This document shows, piece after piece, positions 26,125-34,393 of a stretch of 64,000 nt of DNA; the stretch's first letter is position 1; each line of letters begins with the position of its first letter. This DNA is from Bog-473 sp963777485 (GTDB taxonomy: Bacteria; Actinomycetota; Acidimicrobiia; Acidimicrobiales; RAAP-2), in NCBI GenBank assembly GCA_963777485.1, contig CAVZQP010000005.1, forward strand, positions 1 through 64,000, given 5' to 3'. The notes beneath the pieces were generated by a model, which worked only from the letters and a program-made list of their open reading frames with translations, had not been told where the DNA came from and searched no databases. A program made the position numbers and the translations under genes.

Positions 26125-26391
26125 ATGACGCACAGCCTGAGTGACGCAGAGCAGATGGTCCGGCAGCTGATCGAGGACACCAACCGCTCGCACTTCGAGG
26201 CCGGGTGGCGCTACGAGCTCACCAGCGACGTGGACAACATCGAGGTGGCGACCGAGAGCGGCGTGAACACCCTGCGGATCCACCCGTGCTGGCTGCGCTA
26301 CGTCGTGGCCCAGGGCGACTTCAAGTCCTGCGTCGCCGACGAGATCGCGGCCTGGCGCCTGCTGGCCCAACTCACCGGTACCGCCGCCTGA
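26125..26391 (+). CDS. hypothetical 88-residue protein
   Basis: I do not recognise it. The protein is soluble and acidic at the start (SLSDAEQMVRQLIEDTNRSHFEAGWRY), with a middle strand pair and one Cys in each of IHPCWL and FKSCVAD. The ATG at 26125 follows GGGGGAGG, a very good ribosome site. A strong inverted repeat lies just upstream and a hairpin terminator just downstream, so it is a single-gene unit with its own control. Confidence 0.65.
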   Translation: MTHSLSDAEQMVRQLIEDTNRSHFEAGWRYELTSDVDNIEVATESGVNTLRIHPCWLRYVVAQGDFKSCVADEIAAWRLLAQLTGTAA

Positions 26392-26402
26392 GCATCGTGG
26401 CC

Positions 26403-26425
26403 TGAGCCCCTCGTCGGGGGGCTCA
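26403..26425 (+). terminator. hairpin terminator
   Basis: TGAGCCCC (26403-26410) pairs with GGGGCTCA (26418-26425) around a 7-nt loop. It lies 11 bp after the stop of the 88-residue gene. No U-tract follows, as is usual in actinobacteria. Confidence 0.65.
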
Positions 26426-26571
26426 CCGCACACAACATCCGACGCTGTCCGGTCCCCTCGGCCGAGCGCCTCTCTTCGACGTGTCGCTGTGGCCACGCGT
26501 GGGACTAGGTTGCCGGGTCGACAGCCACGTCGGCGTCCGCCGGCACAACGCCGAGCTGATCGGGGGTCCCC

Positions 26572-27708
26572 ATGGCAGAGGTGCAGGGCACCTGTGAGCC
26601 GCGCTACGAGTCCGTCCGCACCACGCTGGCCGGCCAGCTGGAGCGCGGTGAGGATCTCGGTGCATCGGTCGCCGTCTTCGTCCACGGCGAGCCGGTCGTC
26701 GACATCTGGGGCGGCTGGGCCGACGCGGAGAAGACGAGGCCCTGGGAGAGCGACACCCTCACCAATGTCTGGTCCACCACCAAGACCATGACCTTCCTCT
26801 GCGCCCTCATGCTGCACGACCGCGGCGAGCTCGACTTCCATGCCCCCGTGGCCACGTACTGGCCCGAGTTCGCGCAGGCGGGCAAGGAGAAGGTTCTGGT
26901 GCGGCACGTCATGGGGCACACGGCCGGGCTGTCCGGCTGGGACCAGCCCCTGGCCGCCGAGCAGCTGGCCGACTGGGACCTGTGCACGCGGCTGCTGGCG
27001 GCGCAGGCGCCGTGGTGGGAGCCGGGCAGCGGGTCTGGGTACCACGCCGTGACCCAGGGCTACCTGATCGGCGAGATCGTCCGCCGCATCACGGGCGACA
27101 CCATCGGCGCCTGGTTCGCCCGGGAGGTGGCGAAGCCCCTCGAGGCGGACTTCTACATCGGGCTGCCGGCGGGCGAGGACCACCGGGTGTCCAACGTGAT
27201 CCCGCCGCCCCCGATCGACCTCGACGCCATGGAGGGCCAGGTCAGCGAGCTCATGGTCAAGACCTTCATGAACCCGCCCATCGACGCGTCCATGGCGCAC
27301 CACGCATGGTGGCGCCGCGCCGAGATCCCCGCCGCCAACGGCCAGGGCAACGCACGCTCGGTCGCCGCCGTCCAGTCGATCATCGCCGGCAAGGGACAGG
27401 CCCGTGGCGTCCGGCTCCTGTCGGCGGATGCGACCGACGCCATCTTCGAGGTGCAGGCCGAGGGCATCGACAAGGTGCTGGGCGTCCCCGAGCGCATGGG
27501 CATGGGTTACGGCCTGAGCAACCCGCCCGACATGCCCGGCGGCCCCCGGACCTGTTTCTGGGGCGGCTACGGCGGCTCCGTGATCATCATGGACCAGGAC
27601 TTCGAGCTGACCGTCTGCTACGTCATGAACCGCATGGAGTCCGGGCTCGTCGGTGACCTCCGCGGCACCAACGTCGTGGCGGCGGCGGTGATGAGCCTGC
27701 TCTCCTAG
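26572..27708 (+). CDS. beta-lactamase-fold serine hydrolase (EstB-like)
   Basis: A 378-residue protein of the class C beta-lactamase/esterase family VIII. The catalytic SxxK is S68-T-T-K71 in VWSTTKTMTF and the second-motif Tyr is Y157 in GSGYHAV. There is no signal peptide, so it is likely cytoplasmic, which favours an ester or amide hydrolase over a penicillinase. GHTAGLSGWD and GYGGS near the C-terminus fit the family. Start ATG 26572. Confidence 0.85.
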   Translation: MAEVQGTCEPRYESVRTTLAGQLERGEDLGASVAVFVHGEPVVDIWGGWADAEKTRPWESDTLTNVWSTTKTMTFLCALMLHDRGELDFHAPVATYWPEFAQAGKEKVLVRHVMGHTAGLSGWDQPLAAEQLADWDLCTRLLAAQAPWWEPGSGSGYHAVTQGYLIGEIVRRITGDTIGAWFAREVAKPLEADFYIGLPAGEDHRVSNVIPPPPIDLDAMEGQVSELMVKTFMNPPIDASMAHHAWWRRAEIPAANGQGNARSVAAVQSIIAGKGQARGVRLLSADATDAIFEVQAEGIDKVLGVPERMGMGYGLSNPPDMPGGPRTCFWGGYGGSVIIMDQDFELTVCYVMNRMESGLVGDLRGTNVVAAAVMSLLS

Positions 27709-27713
27709 TTCGT

Positions 27714-29048
27714 CTAGTTCGTCGCAGGCGCCGCACCCGCAGGCGCGTACGTCGTCGTCTGCTCGCACCGCGCCCCGAGGCGGGTCATGAGACCGCGCAC
27801 GAAGCGGTCGGCCTTCGCCGGGGGCAGCTTGGCGACGTCGGTCGAGACGTTCAGCACCATCTCGCCTCGGTACGTCGCAGCGGCGGTGAAGGAGACCTGA
27901 TTGGGGCCGGGCACCATGGTCGCGCTGATACGGCGAAGCCACGATGGGTCGCCCGTGTCATCCAACCGCCCGAGGCTGCTGATGGTGATGTTCTGCGGCG
28001 TCGAATCCACCCACTTGGCGAACGTGGCGAGCCCCTCATCCGTCGGCGGGTAGGTCGCGGTACGCGCGAAGCGGTAGAAGAGGTGGCTCTCGCCGCGGGC
28101 GACCTCGCGGGCGATCTGGTCGGCGATGTCGCGCGGCAGCGTGTCGTGCGTCGCCTCCGAGACCAGATAGGGCGTGGCCACCATCCCGATGGCCAGCTGC
28201 ATGTCGTCGAACGGCAGCGGCGGCTCGACCCGGTGGCGCAGGTCGGTCGCACTTGCCAGGCAGATCCAACGCGGCTCGTCGTCGCCGAAGAGATCGGCGG
28301 CCGACTCGAGGAAGGCGGCATCAACCACACCGGTGACGGTCGCTCCCACCGCCTTGGCGTGCGCAAGGAGGGCCCCGAGGGCCGCGCCGTCGACGACGAG
28401 CAGGTCGTGCCGGGGGACCGTGGCCTGGGCGTGGCGGTCATGGAAGGGGAAGAGCGCGGGTGCCGGTTGCCCCTCGCGCTCGGCCCGGATTGCGCCGAGG
28501 ACGTCGACGGCGGCCCGCGGCGAGGCGACGTCCGGGGTGAACCGCGAGTGCAACGCGGGCGGCACCTCGTCCGACGGGGCGAGGGCCGCCTCGTCGCCGT
28601 CGAGGGCCCGGGCGAACTGGCGCATCAGGTTCACGCCCGAGCTGCCGTCGAGGAAGACGTGGTGCATCACGATGGCGACCACGGAGCGGTCCTCGCCGGC
28701 GATGGGAAAGGAGATGCAGCGGACCAGGGGGTGGGGTGACTCGGCCAAGGGCAGCACGAGCATTTCCGCGACGGGCACGGTGGCGCCGGGCTGCAGCGGC
28801 CGGACGGAGATGGGGATCGGCCCGTCGACCTTTACGAAGGCGTACTCGCCGTCCACCGGTTCGACCCGCGCCCGCAGGAGCGGGTGACGCCTCTGGATGG
28901 CCGCGAGCGCCCCGGCCAACTCGCCCTCGTCAAAAATGTGGTCGGCGTAGGCGATGAAAGCGACCGTCATTCCGTTGAGCCGGCCGAGGAGCCAGAAGTA
29001 CTTCTCTGCGGGATCGAGGGCGCGCCAGACGCGCGAAGACGCCGCCAT
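27714..29048 (-). CDS. PapA-like acyltransferase (condensation-domain fold)
   Basis: A 444-residue BAHD/condensation-fold acyltransferase of the mycobacterial PapA type. The active-site motif HHxxxDG is at 129-135 (HHVFLDG), and the N-terminal helix LDPAEKYFWL is typical. Such enzymes transfer acyl chains from CoA or a carrier protein to alcohols of sugars or glycolipids. It lies convergent with the hydrolase gene, 5 bp apart, with no shared operon. The partner alcohol is not identifiable; the ACP at 6664 is distant. Confidence 0.82.
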   Translation of the reverse strand: MAASSRVWRALDPAEKYFWLLGRLNGMTVAFIAYADHIFDEGELAGALAAIQRRHPLLRARVEPVDGEYAFVKVDGPIPISVRPLQPGATVPVAEMLVLPLAESPHPLVRCISFPIAGEDRSVVAIVMHHVFLDGSSGVNLMRQFARALDGDEAALAPSDEVPPALHSRFTPDVASPRAAVDVLGAIRAEREGQPAPALFPFHDRHAQATVPRHDLLVVDGAALGALLAHAKAVGATVTGVVDAAFLESAADLFGDDEPRWICLASATDLRHRVEPPLPFDDMQLAIGMVATPYLVSEATHDTLPRDIADQIAREVARGESHLFYRFARTATYPPTDEGLATFAKWVDSTPQNITISSLGRLDDTGDPSWLRRISATMVPGPNQVSFTAAATYRGEMVLNVSTDVAKLPPAKADRFVRGLMTRLGARCEQTTTYAPAGAAPATN

Positions 29049-29149
29049 AGTCCGGGCGAGGCTAGCGCGACTCCTTCGCGCTTCCGGGCGAGGCCTCGGG
29101 TCGCGCCTGGCGCCCTAGGCGCCCTAGGCCCCCTCGGCCCCGTAGGCCC

Positions 29150-29542
29150 TTAGGCCCTGTCGGGCACGATGGCCTCGGCTTCGATCTCCACCTTCCAGTC
29201 GGGGTCGAGCAGCGCCGCCACCACGACCATGGTCGCGGCGGGACGGGTGAAGCCGAAGATCTCGGCGTGCACCGCACCGACGGCATCTGCCGCGTCGACG
29301 GAGGTGACGTACATCCGGGTGCGCACGACGTCGGCGAGCAGCGCGCCGGCCTCGGCGAGCGCGGCGGCGATGATCTCGAAACAACGGCGGGCCTGCGCGC
29401 CGGCGTCGTCGGGGCAACGGCCTTCGGCGACGACGGGGCCGGTCCCGGAGACGACCACGCGGTCCCCCACCCGCACGGCACGGCTGAAGCCGATGAGGGG
29501 CTCGAAGGGGGAACCCGAAGGGACGCGGCGGCGTTCGACCAC
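29150..29542 (-). CDS. RidA/YjgF-family protein
   Basis: A 130-residue Rid-superfamily trimer-forming protein, in which family members hydrolyse reactive enamine/imine intermediates. The conserved arginine is in FTRPAATMVVV, and EIEAEAIV closes the domain. GFSRAVRVGDRVVVSGT opens it. The start is a GTG at 29542. It sits alone between the PapA-like and L,D-transpeptidase genes, so its amino-acid pathway is unknown. Confidence 0.85.
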   Translation of the reverse strand: MVERRRVPSGSPFEPLIGFSRAVRVGDRVVVSGTGPVVAEGRCPDDAGAQARRCFEIIAAALAEAGALLADVVRTRMYVTSVDAADAVGAVHAEIFGFTRPAATMVVVAALLDPDWKVEIEAEAIVPDRA

Positions 29543-29650
29543 AGCGCATCCTGGCAGACGGAGGGACCGGGGCCGAAACCCTCTTGGGCTGCGCCGGAAG
29601 ACCCGTGAACGGCCGTTACCATTGTGCGCCTAACGGAGGTCTCTGTTTCT

Positions 29651-30457
29651 GTGGGTCAGTTGCGCCGGCTTGGAGCGGTGGTCGCGGTGGTGACCCTGAC
29701 GGTGGTGACCGCCGGCTGCGGTTCGCGGACCAACGGCCTCGGGGCGACCCCGCCGCACCACGTGCATCGCCTGACCGAGGCGGCGTCATCCCCCGCCACG
29801 ACGACCACCACGACGAATCCCAACCCGTTCTCGGTCCCCGCCGGCACGCTTGTCGCCACATTGAAGGGTGACGTCCCCGGGTTCGAGTACGCCGGCGACG
29901 CCACGCCGTCGATGACGGTGCCGGGCAGTTGGTACGGCTACGCGTCGGCGCTCCCGGTGATCGGCTCCCTGCCGGGGTGGCTCGAGGTGCGGCTGGCGCA
30001 ACGACCGAACGGGTCGACGACGTGGGTGCACCAGAGCGACGCGACGTTGTCGAGCACGCCGTACGCGATCGTCGTCGATCTGGCGACCGAGCACCTGTAC
30101 GTCTACGAGAACGGTACCGAGCTCATGGACTTCCCTGCCGGCATCGGCGCACCCGACGACCCGACGCCGACCGGCCAGTACTTCATGCCGATGATCTACC
30201 CGTCGCCGGGCCCGGGCTACGGGCCGTTCGTGTTGGTCACCTCCGACCACTCGGACACGATCACCGACTGGGAGAATTCGGGGGACGCCATCATCGGTAT
30301 CCATGGGCCGATCGACTCCGCCGCCGACGCCGAAATCGGGACGACGGGTGCCGCGATCTCCCACGGGTGTATCCGGTTGCACGATGCGGACCTGGCGCAG
30401 CTGTCGGTGATACCGGCGGGGACGCCGATCGAGATCGTCAACCAGGCCGTGGCGTAG
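29651..30457 (+). CDS. L,D-transpeptidase lipoprotein (YkuD)
   Basis: A 268-residue exported enzyme that makes or edits 3-3 crosslinks of peptidoglycan, or anchors proteins to it. The signal peptide ends in a lipobox (VVTAGC), then a Thr-rich spacer. The catalytic YkuD motif is IHGP... and SHGCIRLHD, with the Cys in the second part. The strands PYAIVVDLATEHLYVYENG and PTGQYFMP are typical. I set the start at GTG 29651, preceded by GGAGG at 11 nt; a GTG 27 bp earlier would put extra residues before the signal peptide. Confidence 0.9.
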   Translation: MGQLRRLGAVVAVVTLTVVTAGCGSRTNGLGATPPHHVHRLTEAASSPATTTTTTNPNPFSVPAGTLVATLKGDVPGFEYAGDATPSMTVPGSWYGYASALPVIGSLPGWLEVRLAQRPNGSTTWVHQSDATLSSTPYAIVVDLATEHLYVYENGTELMDFPAGIGAPDDPTPTGQYFMPMIYPSPGPGYGPFVLVTSDHSDTITDWENSGDAIIGIHGPIDSAADAEIGTTGAAISHGCIRLHDADLAQLSVIPAGTPIEIVNQAVA

Positions 30458-30488
30458 GGCCTAGGTCCTGCCGGCGGTCGCAGGGCCT

Positions 30489-30510
30489 GTCGGCCGCAGC
30501 CGCGGCCGAC
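30489..30510 (+). terminator. hairpin terminator
   Basis: GTCGGCCGC (30489-30497), loop AGCC, then GCGGCCGAC (30502-30510): a 9-bp perfect stem after the L,D-transpeptidase gene and before the ECF41 promoter, so the two are probably separate transcripts. Confidence 0.65.
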
Positions 30511-30559
30511 GCCGGACGTCGGCTGTCGGACAACGGGCCGGCGCCGTGCCGCCGCGGCG

Positions 30560-30588
30560 TGTCACGTTCTCCGTTCCCGTCGGGTCTC
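30560..30588 (+). promoter_or_regulatory. ECF41-type promoter of the sigma gene
   Basis: TGTCACG at 30560-30566, a 16-bp spacer, then GGTCTC at 30583-30588. The same arrangement (TGTCACR, 16 bp, GGTCTY) occurs before the partner gene at 31523-31551. ECF41 sigma factors are reported to use TGTCACA and CGTC elements, so this is a near match and points to autoregulation. Confidence 0.7.
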
Positions 30589-30623
30589 AGTGCTATGACA
30601 CGAGGCGCGGGAGGACCGTGACC

Positions 30624-31502
30624 ATGGAGCACACCGACTGGCTGAACGAACAGTTCGAGCAACACCGGTCCCATCTGCGGGCCGTCGCCTACCGCATGCT
30701 GGGCTCGCTCAGCGATGCCGACGACGCCGTCCAGGACGCCTGGCTGCGCTTCAGCCGGGCCGACACCAACGACGTCGAGAACCTCAAGGCCTGGCTGACG
30801 ACGGTGGTGTCCCGGGTCTCCCTCAACATGCTGCGCTCGCGCCAGACCCGGCGCGAGGAGGGCTACGCACCGCACATGCCCGATCCGATCATCGACTCAC
30901 CCAATGGCACCGACCCCGAGCACCAGGCGTTGCTGGCCGACTCCGTCGGCGTCGCACTGCTCGTCGTGCTCGACACGCTGAGCCCGCCCGAGCGCCTCGC
31001 GTTCGTGCTCCACGACATCTTCGCGGTGCCCTTCGACGAGATCGCGCCGATTGTCGACCGCACGCCCGAGGCGGCGCGCCAGCTGGCCAGCCGGGCCCGC
31101 CGGCGGGTGCAGGGCGAGCCGACGGTGCCCGACACCGACCTCGACCGCCAGCGTGAACTCGTCGACGCCTTCATGGCGGCCGCCCGCAACGGCGACTTCG
31201 AGGCTCTGGTCGCCGTGCTCGACCCCGAGGTCGTGGTGCGCGCGGACTCGGGCGTCGGGATCGACCGCGAGCTCCGCGGTGCCGCCGTGGTCGCCCGCAA
31301 CGCGAGTGCCTTCCACCGCCTGGGGTTGCTCACCCGACCGGCCATCGTCAACGGTGTCGCAGGGGCCGTTGCCTTGCGCGAGGACGGCTCGGCGTTCTCG
31401 GTCGGTGCCTTCACCGTGCGGGGCGGGAAGATCGTGGCCATCGACTTCCTGGCCGACCCAGTCCGCCTGGCCGGTCTCGACCTCACTGTCCTGCAGGACT
31501 GA
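30624..31502 (+). CDS. ECF41-type sigma factor with SnoaL-like extension
   Basis: A 292-residue sigma factor. Region 2 is AYRMLGSLSDADDAVQDAWLRF and region 4 is LDTLSPPERLAFVLHDIFAVPFDEIAPIVDRTPEAARQL. About 110 residues follow with a SnoaL-like fold, the ECF41 hallmark, which replaces a separate anti-sigma factor by modulating activity in cis. ATG 30624 follows GGAGG. A carboxymuconolactone-decarboxylase-like gene lies 98 bp downstream behind a matching promoter, the usual ECF41 neighbourhood. No anti-sigma gene is present. Confidence 0.9.
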   Translation: MEHTDWLNEQFEQHRSHLRAVAYRMLGSLSDADDAVQDAWLRFSRADTNDVENLKAWLTTVVSRVSLNMLRSRQTRREEGYAPHMPDPIIDSPNGTDPEHQALLADSVGVALLVVLDTLSPPERLAFVLHDIFAVPFDEIAPIVDRTPEAARQLASRARRRVQGEPTVPDTDLDRQRELVDAFMAAARNGDFEALVAVLDPEVVVRADSGVGIDRELRGAAVVARNASAFHRLGLLTRPAIVNGVAGAVALREDGSAFSVGAFTVRGGKIVAIDFLADPVRLAGLDLTVLQD

Positions 31503-31522
31503 GGCCGGCCGGCGCTGGGCAC

Positions 31523-31551
31523 TGTCACACAGTCGGGCTCTCGCGGGTCTT
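31523..31551 (+). promoter_or_regulatory. ECF41-type promoter of the partner gene
   Basis: TGTCACA at 31523-31529, a 16-bp spacer, then GGTCTT at 31546-31551. The -35 is the exact reported ECF41 consensus; the -10 differs by one base from CGTC. About 50 bp separate it from the start codon of the gene at 31601. Confidence 0.75.
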
Positions 31552-31600
31552 AAGAGGTGAGTAGTCCATCGAGAGCCAAGAACAAGAAGGAGCAGAGATC

Positions 31601-32071
31601 ATGGACGTACGCCTCAACATGTGGGAAAACCCCATCGCCCCCAAGCTCATCAAGTACGTCAACTCGGCGGGCAAGGTCGTTTCGGAGTCGACACTCCCCC
31701 AAGCCACGCAGGAGTTGGTGAAGATCCGGGCGAGCCAGATCAACGGCTGTGGCTTCTGCCTCGACATGCACACCAAGGATGCGACCGCCGCCGGCGAGGA
31801 CCAGCAGCGTCTCAACATGGTGGCGGCATGGCGGGAAGCCACTGTCTTCACCGAAGCCGAAAGGGCTGCGCTGGAGCTCGCCGAGCAGGGCACTCGGATC
31901 GCCGACTCCACCGGCGTCTCCGACGAAGTCTGGGAACGGGCGGCCAAGCACTTCGACGAGGAGCAGCTCGGCGCGTTGGTCGCGATCATCGCGCTGATCA
32001 ACATGTACAACCGGCTCAACGTCATCGTGCGCCAACCGGCCGGTGACTACGTGGCCGGCCAGTTCGACTAA
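31601..32071 (+). CDS. carboxymuconolactone decarboxylase/AhpD-like protein
   Basis: A 156-residue helical protein of the CMD/AhpD family. The redox CxxC is CGFC followed by LDMHTKDA (CxxC-x3-H), as in alkylhydroperoxidase-like members. The target of ECF41 sigma factors is usually such a gene, and a matching promoter lies upstream. The ribosome site AAGGAG sits 9 nt before ATG. The likely role is thiol-dependent reduction or metabolism of an unknown stress compound. Confidence 0.88.
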   Translation: MDVRLNMWENPIAPKLIKYVNSAGKVVSESTLPQATQELVKIRASQINGCGFCLDMHTKDATAAGEDQQRLNMVAAWREATVFTEAERAALELAEQGTRIADSTGVSDEVWERAAKHFDEEQLGALVAIIALINMYNRLNVIVRQPAGDYVAGQFD

Positions 32072-32121
32072 CGGGGTTGGTTGGTCGACCTGCTCACGCT
32101 CGCTCGTCCCGGCCTTCGCCT

Positions 32122-32160
32122 TTCGGCTTCGGCTTCGGCTTCGGCTTCGGCTTCGGCTTC
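32122..32160. repeat. (TTCGGC)6.5 tandem repeat
   Basis: Six full copies of TTCGGC plus TTC, perfect, in the gap between two convergent genes. The minus strand would code Glu-Ala repeats, but no credible gene covers it. Such microsatellites can vary in length by slippage. Confidence 0.9.
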
Positions 32161-32168
32161 TTGGGTTC

Positions 32169-34076
32169 CTAGGCGAGCTCGTAGTCGGCCAGGTCGGGCT
32201 CGAGCGTGCGTGACCAGTAGGTGTGGAGGTCGAACGGCCAGTTCTGGGTGACGCGCCCGTGCTTGTTGCGGTACCAGGTGGGCACGTCGGCCACTCCCCA
32301 CACCATCTTCGAATTGCCCTCCTCCATTTCGGCGGCGTAGCGCTCGTGCACGTCGCGCCGGCAGGACATGGCGCGGTGCCCTGACCGCAGGAGCCGGCCG
32401 ATCGCCTCGACGGCGTAGTGCACCTGGCACTCCACCATGATGAGGATGCTCCCGTTGATCACGAGGTTGGTGTTCGGGCCGTAGAGCATGAAGAAGTTCG
32501 GGAACCTCGGGACCGTGATGCCGAGGTAGGCCATGGCGTCACCGCCCCACTCGTCGTTCAGCTCCACGCCGTCTTCGCCGAAGACCTGCATCGGCGCCAC
32601 GAAGTCCGAAGCGGTGAAGCCCGTCCCGTAGATGAGGACGTCGGCGGGGTGCTCGACACCGTCGACGGTGCGCACGCCGTTCGGCGTGATCGCTTCGATC
32701 GGGGTGGTGACGAGATCCGTGTCGTCGCTGCTGCAGGCGGCGGCCCAGCGCCCGTCGTCGCGCAGTGCCCGCTTCGCGAACGGGGGGAAGTGGGGCACCA
32801 TCTTCTCGTAGAGCTCGTCGTCCTCGACCTGGGCGCGGAGGACGTCGAGCAGCATCGAGCGCACGACGTCGTTGGCGGCGCTGATCGCCTCGGTGTCCTG
32901 GTCCCACTCGGGGTCGACGCGGGCGGCCACGAGAAGCCCTTCGTGGAGGAGCCAGAACTGCATGATGCGCTCCCAGCGGCCGTAGTCGGGCAGCCGGGCG
33001 AGCAGGTCGTGGAACTCGGGCGGGAAGGGATCGCCGTAGTTGTCTGTGGGCAACAGCCAGGGCGGCGTCCGCTGGAACACATCGAGGTGCGCGACGTCAC
33101 TCGCGATGAGGGGCACGAACTGTGCCGCGCTTGCTCCGGTCCCGATGACCGCGACGCGGCGATCGGCGAGCTCGACCGTGTCGTCCCAGGCGGCAGAGTG
33201 GAACGACGGGCCTTCGAAGGTCTCCCGGCCGGCGATGTTCGGCAATGACGGACGATTGAGCTGGCCCACCGCACATACGACGGCGTTGAACGTCTCTTCG
33301 GTCTGGGCGCCGTCGCCGGTCTGCACCTTGAGCATCCATATGTGCGCCTCGTCGTCGTAGCGCGCCTCGGTCACCTCGTTGCCGAAGCGGATGCAGGGCC
33401 CGAGCCCGAGCTCCTTGGCCAGACCCTGGAGGTAGGCCAACAGGTCGGGCTGGGCCGAGAAGCGCGATGCCCAGTCGTTGGTCTGCGCGAACGAGAAGCT
33501 GTAGAGCTGGTTGGGCACGTCGACGCGGCAGCCGGGATAGACGTTCTCGAGCCAGGTGCCGCCGACCTCGGCGTTCTTCTCGAACACGGTCACGGCGACG
33601 CCGGTCTGGCGCAGGCGGTGCGCGGCGGCCAGCCCCGAAGCGCCGGCGCCGATGACGGCGCAACGGAACGAGCCGCCGACGTCGTCGAGATGCCACGTCG
33701 GGGCGCGGGGGTCGGTCCCGTCCGGTGCCAGCTCCTCGGTGAGGAACGGCTCCCATTGGTCGACCGCGTCCGGCCCGACCAGGAAGGCGAAGACCTGTCG
33801 CAGCTCGTCTCGGGTCAGCGTGTGGTCGGGCGCGCCCGCCTCCTGGTGCGCGGCCAGGGCCTCGACGGCGACCCGGCGGGCTGCGTCCTCTTGTTCGGGC
33901 CCGAGGCCGCGTCCCGGCTGCAGGAGCTGTGTCTGGTCCGGGGCGAACTCGTCACGCAGGACCGAAAGGTCGCCGGTCCGCTGCGCAACGGCGCACAACA
34001 ACGGGTGGACCTCGGCGGCGGCGACCGCTGCCTCGAGGTCCGGGCGGTCCCCTCCTGCTCCCTCGACCCCACCCAT
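32169..34076 (-). CDS. Baeyer-Villiger monooxygenase, HAPMO-like
   Basis: A 635-residue class B flavin monooxygenase that would insert oxygen next to a ketone. The FAD site is GAGASG (143-148), the Baeyer-Villiger fingerprint FxGxxxHxxxW is at 287-297, and the NADPH site is GTGASA (312-317). The first 135 residues are an extension absent from cyclohexanone monooxygenase but present in 4-hydroxyacetophenone monooxygenase. The upstream region contains the GTATAC cluster described below. The substrate ketone is unknown. Confidence 0.88.
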   Translation of the reverse strand: MGGVEGAGGDRPDLEAAVAAAEVHPLLCAVAQRTGDLSVLRDEFAPDQTQLLQPGRGLGPEQEDAARRVAVEALAAHQEAGAPDHTLTRDELRQVFAFLVGPDAVDQWEPFLTEELAPDGTDPRAPTWHLDDVGGSFRCAVIGAGASGLAAAHRLRQTGVAVTVFEKNAEVGGTWLENVYPGCRVDVPNQLYSFSFAQTNDWASRFSAQPDLLAYLQGLAKELGLGPCIRFGNEVTEARYDDEAHIWMLKVQTGDGAQTEETFNAVVCAVGQLNRPSLPNIAGRETFEGPSFHSAAWDDTVELADRRVAVIGTGASAAQFVPLIASDVAHLDVFQRTPPWLLPTDNYGDPFPPEFHDLLARLPDYGRWERIMQFWLLHEGLLVAARVDPEWDQDTEAISAANDVVRSMLLDVLRAQVEDDELYEKMVPHFPPFAKRALRDDGRWAAACSSDDTDLVTTPIEAITPNGVRTVDGVEHPADVLIYGTGFTASDFVAPMQVFGEDGVELNDEWGGDAMAYLGITVPRFPNFFMLYGPNTNLVINGSILIMVECQVHYAVEAIGRLLRSGHRAMSCRRDVHERYAAEMEEGNSKMVWGVADVPTWYRNKHGRVTQNWPFDLHTYWSRTLEPDLADYELA

Positions 34077-34160
34077 AGGTCAGCAGCCTACGTAGTGGAG
34101 CCCGTCAGCTGCGAAACCGGGAAGTGCGGGTGCTGGCGGCGGCACGGCGCCTCACCCGTG

Positions 34161-34330
34161 ATTACATACGCGGAGGAGGGGGCGCGTCGTGCGGGACCGT
34201 ATACGCGCGAGGAGGCGCACTTCGCGCCGAGACCGTATACGCGGCAACGCCGGCGCCCCGACGGGTGGATACGGCACACGAAACACCGCGTATACAGTCC
34301 GCGGGAGGGCGCCAGGTCTCCGGCGTATAC
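34161..34330. promoter_or_regulatory. cluster of GTATAC palindromes
   Basis: The 317 bp without a gene at 34077-34393 hold four GTATAC palindromes (34199, 34235, 34290, 34325), often in the wider form CCGTATACGCG, plus near matches ATACGCGG at 34166 and GATACGG at 34269. In such G+C-rich DNA this density is striking. The start-to-start spacings are 36, 55 and 35 bp. The cluster is upstream of the monooxygenase gene and downstream of an SDR gene, so it could be an operator array for the former. Confidence 0.5.
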
Positions 34331-34393
34331 GGCCAGAAGCGACAGACGGGCTACGACGGGATCAGCCGCCCGCGGGCGGCATCTCGGGGTCGC

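Noticed and set aside
26050..27942. 630-codon minus-strand frame opposite the serine hydrolase
   Set aside because: It covers the hydrolase and the 88-residue gene antisense, both with good ribosome sites or motifs, and lacks any domain itself.
32068..32430. minus-strand frame with Glu-Ala repeats
   Set aside because: The repeats come from the TTCGGC microsatellite and the rest overlaps the monooxygenase out of frame.
34077..34393. coding sequence in the GTATAC-rich gap
   Set aside because: Open frames cross it but have no ribosome site or motif, and the sequence is dominated by the repeated palindromes.
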